A stretch of DNA of 5,606 nt, from the NCBI GenBank assembly GCA_025928535.1, contig JAICJJ010000225.1, positions 1 to 5,606 of the forward strand. Reading direction: 5' to 3'. The position numbers were made by a program, and so were the translations under genes. Positions 1-5,191 of this stretch are shown one piece after another; within the stretch, counting starts at the first letter, position 1, and each line of letters opens with the position of its first letter. A model generated the notes under the pieces. The model worked only from the letters and a program-made list of their open reading frames with translations, was not told the DNA's origin and did not search any database. The DNA is from Thermomicrobiales bacterium (GTDB taxonomy: Bacteria > Chloroflexota > Chloroflexia > Thermomicrobiales > UBA6265).

Positions 1-1065
1 ATTCGGGTCGGCCCGTTCGGCGGCGATGACGACGCGGGCCGCGTCTTGCGCCCGGCGCTGGAAGCGATAGGTCACTTCCGCCAGCGGTTCGCCGGCCTGC
101 AATTCGGCGCGCGCCTGGCTGACCGCCGTCCGCACCATCTCGACCGCGGCGACGTAGCGCCGCTCGCCCCGTTCGCGCAGTTGGCGCGCGGCCGGCTGGA
201 GAAAGCGGGTCGCCCCGTCGAGCATCTGGCCGATCTGGCGTTCGAGTTCGCGCGAATAGTTGATCAGTCCGGCGTGGAGGAGGGCGTCGCGCCGCAGCAC
301 CGCGTTGGAGCCGCAGAAAAACGACGCGTTCCAGCCGTCTTTGGCTTCCTGGATCGGCCCATAGAAAAGGGGCGCCTGATTGCCCAGGGGATCGCCCGGC
401 GCGATGTTGCGGAACCATTGCGGCGTCTGGACGAACGCGACTTTCGGATCGGCGAAATAGCCGAGCGTCTCGTCGAGGATTTCCGGCTGGGGAATCTGGT
501 CGGCGTCGAGAATGAGGACGAATTCGCCGCTCGTCTGGTTGAGAGCGTTGGTCAGGTTGCCGGCTTTGGCGTGCCGTTCCTTGCCGTTCCATTCGTCCGA
601 GCGGGTGAGGTAGCCGCATCCTTCGTCCGCCGCCATCGCCCGCATCGCCGGGGAAGCGCCATCATCGCAGAGATAGACGTTGGCGGGATGCCGGATCGCC
701 AGCGCCGCGCGCACCGTTTCGCGGACGACGGCGACCGGCTCGTTGTAGCAGGTGATGAAGACGTCGACCGTTTCATCGCCGCGCGCCGGCGGATGTCCGG
801 TTCGGCGGCGCCAGCGCCACATGCCGAGCGCGAACAGGCAGGCGCCGATGAAACTGTAGGTTTCGGCGGCGAGGAGCGCGAACGCGAGCGGCCACGCATG
901 CCAGTTGATCGACCCGGTGTACCGCCAGAGGAGATAGTGCGCGCCGAGGAAAAGGTTGATGACGATGAGGCCGCGGATGACGTATTGCCGCGTCACGACC
1001 CGTGGCAGCGCGGGCGCGCGGCGGTCAGCGCGGGGTTCGAGCAGGGCGCGGGTGGTGACGGCCAT
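1..1065 (-). CDS. Cellulose-synthase-like GT2 membrane glycosyltransferase, N-terminal part (open at left edge)
   Basis: This is a processive-type family 2 glycosyltransferase, expected to polymerise a sugar nucleotide into a beta-glycan at the inner face of the membrane and pass it outward. The 355 visible residues start at the ATG at 1065, the most upstream start possible because an in-frame TAG directly precedes it; a purine-rich GGAAAGG lies upstream. Two hydrophobic segments (about residues 28-48 and 57-82) precede the catalytic domain. Visible motifs are TCYNEP (105-110), DDG (134-136, first nucleotide-binding Asp), HAKAGNL (165-171), DAD (187-189, the DxD metal site), QTPQWF (213-218) and FFCGSNAVLRR (249-259). 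These match BcsA in order and spacing. The TED and QxxRW motifs are not reached. In BcsA, TED follows FFCGS by only about 20 residues; here about 100 charged, helix-like residues follow without it, so this enzyme has a long insertion. The polymer made is unknown. The upstream GH26 gene supports a role in exopolysaccharide synthesis. Confidence 0.9.
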   Translation of the reverse strand, partial: MAVTTRALLEPRADRRAPALPRVVTRQYVIRGLIVINLFLGAHYLLWRYTGSINWHAWPLAFALLAAETYSFIGACLFALGMWRWRRRTGHPPARGDETVDVFITCYNEPVAVVRETVRAALAIRHPANVYLCDDGASPAMRAMAADEGCGYLTRSDEWNGKERHAKAGNLTNALNQTSGEFVLILDADQIPQPEILDETLGYFADPKVAFVQTPQWFRNIAPGDPLGNQAPLFYGPIQEAKDGWNASFFCGSNAVLRRDALLHAGLINYSRELERQIGQMLDGATRFLQPAARQLRERGERRYVAAVEMVRTAVSQARAELQAGEPLAEVTYRFQRRAQDAARVVIAAERADPN

Positions 1066-1438
1066 CTAGCCCGCCGCCTTTCCGCGCGCGCGGACGCGAA
1101 CGCAGCCGCCGCTGCCCGATCGGCCGTGCTCCGTCGGCGGCGCGTGACGCCGCCGCCGACCGCCTGACCTCTTCATCGTTCGTTTGCGCCCCACAAACCG
1201 GCCGGCCGGAGAACGCGGCCGATCCGGTCCTTCCCTTCGGCAATCCGACAATGACCGCGCGGGGCGGCGATCGGATCGGCGTCCGAGCCTCGGGCGAACG
1301 TGTTTCAACCCGGAGCGCGGATCGCATACGGCATGCCGCGAATTCGTGCCGGACTTCCCTCCCGGCCGACGGACAGCCACTTGCCGAACCCAGTATACGA
1401 CGCCATCCGGGGAGCGCCGGCCGCGGCCGCGCGGACGC
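1066..1438. other. Gap of 373 bases between glycosyltransferase and GH26 genes, no convincing gene
   Basis: This stretch separates two genes read in the same (minus) direction. Open frames exist on both strands, but they encode Arg/Gly/Pro-rich low-complexity peptides typical of GC-rich non-coding DNA and match no family I recognise. A hairpin sits at the GH26 end. I found no convincing -35/-10 pair for the glycosyltransferase, although the gap is long enough to contain its own promoter or a long untranslated leader. An isolated TATACT on the minus strand (1392-1397) lacks a -35 partner. Confidence 0.6.
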
Positions 1439-1440
1439 TC
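1412..1440 (-). terminator. Possible hairpin just after the GH26 stop codon
   Basis: On the minus strand, GAGCG pairs with CGCTC and encloses CCGCG-CGGC-CGCGG, giving two 5-bp GC stems separated by an asymmetric bulge with a 4-base loop. It overlaps the TGA of the hydrolase gene. No T-run follows, so it is not a standard intrinsic terminator. It may slow polymerase or protect the transcript end, or be a chance product of GC-rich sequence. Confidence 0.25.
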
Positions 1441-2506
1441 AGGAATCGGGCAACTGGCCCCGGTAGCGATCGCTCTTGGCGACGGCGGAAAACGACTTGC
1501 GGATGTCGCCCGAGGTGCTGGCGCGCCAGTCGCGGTCGGTTTTGGCGTCGAAGTACGTGATGGCCGAGAGGTTGGGGAAGCGGCGCGGCACGGTCGAGAG
1601 GAAGCCTTTTCGAATCCAGCTCGCCTTGTCGGGCCGGCTGCCGGGGCAACCGGTTTCGGCGATCATGATCGGTTTGGCCGGATGGGCAGCGGTCAATTCG
1701 TCGTACGTCGGGCCGAAGACGTTTCCCAATGACCGCCATTTCGACGACGAACGAGCGGCGGCCCAGTTGTAGCCGTCCATCCCGATCCAATCGACCGAAT
1801 CGTCGCCGGGGTAGAGGTCGTCGAGGGGAGCCGACCCGTCGTACTTGACGTTCGGCGCCCAGACCCATTGCACGTTGTCGGCGTTGGCGCGCTGGAAGCG
1901 ATCGTGGACGTGGCGCCAGGCATCGACGTAGTCGGCCGCCTTGTTGCCGTTGGCCCCGGCCGCCCACGGGTACCAATCGCCGTTCATCTCGTGCGCGAAG
2001 CGGAGCAATGTCGTGCCGCCCCACGTCTTGAGGTCGTACGCCCACGAATCGATGTACCCGTCGTGTTGGCCGTTGGCGATCTTCGCCAGCGCGTAGTCGG
2101 GCTGGTTGGCGCCGTTGGCGGGAACCCATGGCTCCCAGGTGATCATCGGGATGGCGCCGGCGGCCTTGACGCGGTCGAGCGCCTTCGTGTCGAGGGTTTT
2201 GTTCGTGTCGTCGCCCCACGCCTGGAACCACATGATCAAGCCGGGCACGCGGCCGTAGCGCGCCTTGAAGTCGTCGAGGGATGACGGATCGCCGGGCATG
2301 CCGGGATGGAACGCGCCGAGCGTGAGCGTGGCGCCGTCGCCATTGCGGCGGGCGCGATCATGCCGCCCGGCCGGCGGCGGCTTCGGCACGGTCCGGTCAG
2401 TGTGGCGAGCCGCGCCGGGAGAGAGCGACAAACTCTCTTCGATGAGCGTCACCCCGCCCCCCACGATCCCGGCCAACATCGTTCGTCGCGTCGTCGCGCG
2501 CTGCAT
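1439..2506 (-). CDS. Exported GH26-family glycoside hydrolase (beta-mannanase/beta-glucanase type)
   Basis: A 355-residue retaining endo-glycanase of GH26 type, a family cleaving beta-1,4-mannan or mixed beta-glucans outside the cytoplasm. The leader carries TTRRTML (residues 5-11), a twin-arginine motif, followed by a short, weakly hydrophobic stretch and a Pro/Arg-rich linker to about residue 58, suggesting Tat export. The catalytic barrel spans about residues 60-350. RFAHEMNGDWYPW (169-181) supplies the acid/base Glu173. IAETG (282-286) supplies the nucleophile Glu284. Their 111-residue spacing is close to that known in GH26 mannanases. WVWAPN (214-219) and DWIGMDGYNW (239-248) are further barrel-strand signatures. 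ATG at 2506 was chosen because it keeps the RR motif, with GAGGGA 12 bases upstream; a GTG at 2542 is a less likely alternative. It is read toward the glycosyltransferase gene, so it may trim or release that enzyme's polymer. Substrate is not decidable from sequence. Confidence 0.86.
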   Translation of the reverse strand: MQRATTRRTMLAGIVGGGVTLIEESLSLSPGAARHTDRTVPKPPPAGRHDRARRNGDGATLTLGAFHPGMPGDPSSLDDFKARYGRVPGLIMWFQAWGDDTNKTLDTKALDRVKAAGAIPMITWEPWVPANGANQPDYALAKIANGQHDGYIDSWAYDLKTWGGTTLLRFAHEMNGDWYPWAAGANGNKAADYVDAWRHVHDRFQRANADNVQWVWAPNVKYDGSAPLDDLYPGDDSVDWIGMDGYNWAAARSSSKWRSLGNVFGPTYDELTAAHPAKPIMIAETGCPGSRPDKASWIRKGFLSTVPRRFPNLSAITYFDAKTDRDWRASTSGDIRKSFSAVAKSDRYRGQLPDS

Positions 2507-2543
2507 CGGGCCGTTCGTTCCCTCGTCGCGAGCCGCCGCCACC

Positions 2544-2567
2544 TCCCCGGGGCGGGGTCGCCGGGGA
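2544..2567 (-). repeat. Hairpin in the GH26 leader region
   Basis: A 7-bp perfect inverted repeat, TCCCCGG and CCGGGGA, flanks a 10-base loop about 40-60 bases upstream of the GH26 ATG. On the minus-strand transcript its 3' arm contains GGGGA, the start of a GGGGAGG that resembles a ribosome-binding site. It is GC-rich and could be chance. If the transcript begins near 2595 as guessed, it would lie in the untranslated leader. Confidence 0.3.
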
Positions 2568-2601
2568 AGACCGAAGCGTGGCGGGCGAGCCGAACGGGGC
2601 C

Positions 2602-2630
2602 AGTGTTTCACGGACCAGCGTCCGCGACAA
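2602..2630 (-). promoter_or_regulatory. Weak candidate promoter for the GH26 gene
   Basis: On the minus strand, TTGTCG (2625-2630) is followed after 17 bases by AACACT (2602-2607). The match to the sigma70 consensus is poor (4/6 and 3/6). It is listed because position, spacing and the divergent arrangement are sensible and no better pair was seen. A short inverted repeat, CGGAC-cagc-GTCCG (2611-2624), lies in the spacer. Confidence 0.22.
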
Positions 2631-2664
2631 GGATCGACTCCCCCGGCCGCTTCCGTCGTCTCGC

Positions 2665-2692
2665 TTGACAGCCGCGGGGAAGGGGCTAATCT
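2665..2692 (+). promoter_or_regulatory. Sigma70-type promoter for the EthD-creatininase operon
   Basis: A perfect -35 TTGACA (2665-2670) is followed after 16 bases by TAATCT (2687-2692), which keeps the key T, A and final T of the -10 box. The predicted start near 2699 leaves a leader of about 38 bases before the EthD ATG. It lies in the divergent gap, and it is the best promoter match I found in the window. Confidence 0.6.
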
Positions 2693-2703
2693 GCGGGCAG
2701 ATT
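2688..2703 (+). promoter_or_regulatory. Palindromic operator candidate overlapping the -10 box and start site
   Basis: AATCTGCGGGCAGATT is a perfect 7-bp inverted repeat with a 2-base centre. It overlaps five of the six -10 bases and the expected transcription start of the EthD promoter. A dimeric repressor bound here would block polymerase. Because the transcript should begin inside the palindrome, an RNA hairpin is unlikely and a DNA operator is the better reading. No regulator gene is visible in the window, so the cognate protein is unknown. Confidence 0.5.
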
Positions 2704-2723
2704 CTTGGCGATGCGACGCAGCC

Positions 2724-2731
2724 GGAGGTGA
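2724..2731 (+). promoter_or_regulatory. Strong ribosome-binding site fixing the EthD start
   Basis: GGAGGTGA, a near-full complement of the 16S rRNA tail, ends 5 bases before the ATG at 2737. It rules out the longer in-frame upstream start at 2578, which would lie ahead of the promoter. Confidence 0.85.
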
Positions 2732-2736
2732 GTCCG

Positions 2737-3093
2737 ATGCCGTGCTATGTGCTCGCGCTGTACGGAACGCCGGAAGACCCGGCCGCCTTCGACGCCTACT
2801 ACGAAGCAAACCACGTGCCGATCGCGCGGGCGTTGCCCGGCCTCCGTCAGTTCGAAGTCTCGAGCGGTCGGGTGCTTTCACCCGACGGCTCCGTCGCTCA
2901 TCACCAAATTGCCCTGCTCCAGTTCGATTCGCTCGACGCCGCCCGGCAGGCGTTCGCCTCGCCGGAGGGACAAGCCACCGCGGGCGATCTGGCGAACTTT
3001 GCAAGCGGCGGCGTCTCGATCGCGATGTTCGACGTGAAGGACATGGGTGTGGCCAATCCGCCGCAAGACGACCGCGCGAGCGGCGGCGGCTGA
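2737..3093 (+). CDS. EthD-domain small protein
   Basis: A 118-residue protein matching the EthD family of dimeric alpha+beta barrel (ferredoxin-like) proteins. Seen: an N-terminal strand CYVLALYG (3-10), then PEDPAAFDAYYEANHVPIARALPGL (12-36) containing the family's conserved His (His26) and the PGL turn, a strand HQIALLQF, a helix rich in Ala (DAARQAFASPEG), and a last strand VSIAMFDV. A Gly/Asp-rich tail, probably disordered, follows. The family was named for an accessory protein needed for ethyl tert-butyl ether degradation. Most members have no proven activity, though some related dimeric barrel proteins act as monooxygenases or isomerases. The start is fixed by an excellent ribosome-binding site. 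It is the first gene of a probable operon with the creatininase-family gene, which begins two bases after its TGA. Function here is unproven; an accessory or small catabolic enzyme role is likely. Confidence 0.88.
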   Translation: MPCYVLALYGTPEDPAAFDAYYEANHVPIARALPGLRQFEVSSGRVLSPDGSVAHHQIALLQFDSLDAARQAFASPEGQATAGDLANFASGGVSIAMFDVKDMGVANPPQDDRASGGG

Positions 3094-3095
3094 AG

Positions 3096-3875
3096 TTGGA
3101 CGTTCATTGGCAAACGTTGCGGCGCGATCAGATCGCGGCGCTGCCGAAGACGACGGCGCTGCTCCTGCCGATCGGCGCGGTCGAGCAGCACGGACCGCAT
3201 CTGCCGCTCGACACCGACATCAGCGCCGCGGTCGCCGTCTGCGAGCGGGCGGCGCGCGCGCTCGACGATCCGCCGGCGCTCGTCCTGCCGCCGATCTGGT
3301 GGGGGCTTTCGCCCTACTGGCTGCCGTTCGCCGGCACGTTGTCGTTGCGCCCGGAAACGATTCTGGCGCTGATCGACGACATCGGGGCGAGCGTGGCGCG
3401 GCATGGGTTCGGTCGGATGGTGATCGTCAACGGGCACGGCGGCAACGCGGGCATCATCGGCGTTGCGGCGACGATGCTGGCCGAACGGCGCGTGCGCGCC
3501 GCCGCCCTCTCCTACTGGAATCTTGTCGGCCCGGAGGAACTCCGGCGGCTCGCTCCCGGCGACAGCGGCCACATCGGCCACGCCGGCCAGACCGAAACGT
3601 CGATCCAACGCTATCTGCGGTCGGAGTTGGTCGCGCGGGAACTCCCGGCGCCGGCCGATTGCGCCGATCTTGACGGATTCCTCGATCCTCCGTTCGGCGG
3701 CGCGTTCTACGCGCCGCCCGAGCCGTTGCGGGAAGCGCCGGCAGGGGTCTATGGCGCAGCCGGCGACGCGACCGAAGCGATCGGCCGCGCGGTCATCGAG
3801 CGCGCGGCGGAGCGGCTTGCCGCGTTCGTCCGCCAATTCGCCCGCGAAGCGGACGACAACGCGCCGGGCAGGTGA
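3096..3875 (+). CDS. Creatininase-family metal-dependent amidohydrolase
   Basis: A 259-residue cytosolic metallohydrolase of the creatininase family, whose members open cyclic amides or cleave amide bonds (creatinine, formamidopyrimidines, the mycofactocin precursor). Metal-site residues are visible: IGAVEQHGPHLPLDTD (26-41) gives Glu30, His32 and Asp41; VNGHGGN (111-117) gives His114; HAGQTETS (162-169) gives Glu167. GLSPYWLPFAGTLSL (70-84) is the usual mid-domain signature. Creatininase itself has NGHYEN; here Gly116 replaces that Glu, as in many non-creatininase members, so creatinine is not the likely substrate. The start is probably the TTG at 3096: it gives normal family length and an N-terminus of correct size, and no ATG or GTG lies nearby in frame. 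No clear ribosome-binding site precedes it, which fits translational coupling to the EthD stop at 3091-3093. The gene ends 28 bases from the convergent dioxygenase stop with no clear terminator. Confidence 0.91.
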   Translation: MDVHWQTLRRDQIAALPKTTALLLPIGAVEQHGPHLPLDTDISAAVAVCERAARALDDPPALVLPPIWWGLSPYWLPFAGTLSLRPETILALIDDIGASVARHGFGRMVIVNGHGGNAGIIGVAATMLAERRVRAAALSYWNLVGPEELRRLAPGDSGHIGHAGQTETSIQRYLRSELVARELPAPADCADLDGFLDPPFGGAFYAPPEPLREAPAGVYGAAGDATEAIGRAVIERAAERLAAFVRQFAREADDNAPGR

Positions 3876-3903
3876 GCGGCCGGCGGCGTCGATCGGTCAT
3901 CTG

Positions 3904-4980
3904 TCAGCCCAGCGGCTTCAGCGCCGACGCGATTTCGGTCCGGCGCGGCTCCAGCCAGGAGGGAAGCCGCAACGATTCGCCGAGGCGGTCGGCGTCTTCG
4001 TCGACTGCGAAGCCCGGGACGTCGGTCGCGATTTCGTGCAGCAGGCCGTCGGGCGAGCGGAAGTAGATGCTTTTGAAGTAGTTCCGGTCGCGGATGTCGG
4101 TCACGTCGATCCCTTGCGCCAGCAAATGCTCGCGCCAGGCGGCGAGATGTTCTTCGTCGTTCGCCCGGAAGGCGACGTGGTGCGTTTGCCCCGTGCCTTC
4201 GCGGGCGCGCGGCGCGTTTTTCGGCCAGCCGAAGAGGGTCATGTCGCTGGCGGGGAGGACGCGCGCTCCGTCGTAGTTGGCCCAGAACCAGTGCGGCGTG
4301 TCGGGATCGTCCTGGTTGACGCTTTTCTTGACCAGACGCATCCCGAGCGCGCGGTTGTAGAAGTCGTCGGCGGCGCCGATGTCGTCCGTCATGCCGGTGA
4401 CGTGGTGAATGCCGCGCAGCCGCATCGCGTCGTCGATTTCCGGAACCGGCTCCGGGTGGGACGCTGCTTGAATCGACGCTTCGTCCCGTCCGCCTTTCAG
4501 CCGGCCCGGGTCCGGGACGATAATGCGCTGCCCGAGCGCCTCGATCGGTTCGTCGGTGGCGAAGCCGGGGCCTTCGGTCGCGATCTCCAGAATCTGCCCG
4601 TCAGGGTCCGCGAAATAAATGCTCGTGAACCAGCCGCGATCATAGGGACCGCTGACTGGCACGCCGGCGTCGGTCAGCCGACGTTTCCACTTCAATTGCT
4701 GCGCTTCGTCGGCGACGCCGAGCGCCACATGATGGACCCCGCCGACGCCGTAGCGGCCCCGGCCGGCATGCGGCCACTCGAAAAAGGTCAGGATCGTGCC
4801 GGGGTGGCCGCCGTCGACGCCAAAGTAAAGATGATACGTTTCCGGCAGATCGAAATTGACGGTCTGTTTGACGAGCGGGAAACCAAGCAGATCACGGTAG
4901 AAGGGGAGGGTGCGGCTCGCGTCGCGCGAGACCATTGTGACGTGATGAAAGCCGTTGGTGACGAACTCGGCGTCAGTCAT
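3904..4980 (-). CDS. Ring-cleaving dioxygenase, two-module VOC family (MhqO/PcpA type)
   Basis: A 358-residue vicinal-oxygen-chelate protein of the group containing the hydroquinone dioxygenases PcpA and LinE and Bacillus MhqO, which open hydroquinone- or catechol-type rings using Fe(II) and O2. It has two tandem halves, about 10-150 and 188-340, joined by a Gly/Pro/Glu-rich linker. Each half shows HHVT, HHVA and an E-I-A-T motif: His13, His84, Glu132 and His193, His268, Glu316. By analogy with PcpA, whose metal is held by residues near 11, 227 and 276, the active metal should be held by His13, His268 and Glu316. SIYFADPDG (120-128) and SIYFRSPDG (304-312) are the matching repeat strands. ATG at 4980 has GGAG six bases upstream, and the protein begins at the usual point before HHVT; the frame stays open upstream, but through a non-coding repeat. 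It is convergent with the creatininase gene and divergent from the lipoprotein gene. Substrate is unknown; a glyoxalase-like role is less likely. Confidence 0.92.
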   Translation of the reverse strand: MTDAEFVTNGFHHVTMVSRDASRTLPFYRDLLGFPLVKQTVNFDLPETYHLYFGVDGGHPGTILTFFEWPHAGRGRYGVGGVHHVALGVADEAQQLKWKRRLTDAGVPVSGPYDRGWFTSIYFADPDGQILEIATEGPGFATDEPIEALGQRIIVPDPGRLKGGRDEASIQAASHPEPVPEIDDAMRLRGIHHVTGMTDDIGAADDFYNRALGMRLVKKSVNQDDPDTPHWFWANYDGARVLPASDMTLFGWPKNAPRAREGTGQTHHVAFRANDEEHLAAWREHLLAQGIDVTDIRDRNYFKSIYFRSPDGLLHEIATDVPGFAVDEDADRLGESLRLPSWLEPRRTEIASALKPLG

Positions 4981-5068
4981 GGCTGGCTCCGGACGAGGGA
5001 CGGACGACGATCGGGCGAGCGATGTTCGCCACGGCGACAGTATCGTGCAAACGGAGTTGGCGCGGAGT

Positions 5069-5166
5069 TCCCTCACCCCCGGCCCCTCTCCCGCTGCGGC
5101 AGGCGAGGGGAGACGATGGTTGCTCCCCTCGCCCATCGCAATGGGCGAGGGGCGGGGGGTGAGGGA
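5069..5166. repeat. REP-like nested inverted repeat in the divergent gap
   Basis: Outer arms at 5069-5088 and 5147-5166 are inverted copies matching at 19 of 20 positions, beginning TCCCTCACCCCC. Between them lie two smaller hairpins built from the same CCCCTC/GAGGGG core: 5083-5110 and 5125-5152. The parts can pair in alternative ways. This CCCTCACCCC...GGGGTGAGGG design resembles intergenic palindromic repeats dispersed in many bacterial genomes. It lies 88 bases from the dioxygenase start and 25 bases from the lipoprotein start. No transposase is nearby. Copy number cannot be judged from this window. Confidence 0.75.
5125..5152. repeat. Perfect 12-bp stem-loop inside the repeat element
   Basis: CCCCTCGCCCAT and ATGGGCGAGGGG pair perfectly around the 4-base loop CGCA. 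It is the most stable local structure I can see in the window and is self-complementary on both strands. It ends 39 bases before the lipoprotein start codon. Without a T-run it is not a classical terminator, though it may act as a transcript barrier or stabiliser. Confidence 0.75.
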
Positions 5167-5191
5167 CTGGGACCGGGAAGGGGAATCGAGC

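Noticed and set aside
46..1167. Plus-strand open frame of 373 codons across the glycosyltransferase region
   Set aside because: It is antisense to a gene with clear GT2 motifs. Its own product is Arg/Asp/Glu-rich with no recognisable family, as expected of a GC-rich shadow frame.
1181..1198. GTTTG...CAAAC inverted repeat in the gap upstream of the glycosyltransferase
   Set aside because: Only 5 bp with no supporting promoter elements; too weak to call a regulatory site.
1066..1380. Minus-strand 104-codon frame ending directly at the glycosyltransferase start
   Set aside because: The abutting stop and start look like coupling, but the peptide is Arg/Gly/Pro low complexity with no motif, and no good ribosome-binding site was seen.
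1392..1397. TATACT on the minus strand as a -10 box for the glycosyltransferase
   Set aside because: No -35-like hexamer lies 15-19 bases upstream, and it is over 300 bases from the start codon.
2265..3095. Long N-terminal extension of the creatininase-family frame
   Set aside because: It runs antisense to the GH26 gene and through the EthD gene in another frame, is Arg-rich, starts upstream of the operon promoter and is not part of the family fold.
5039..5044. GATACT on the minus strand as a -10 box for the dioxygenase gene
   Set aside because: Position is reasonable, but the sequence at -35 distance is not consensus-like, so I cannot support a promoter.
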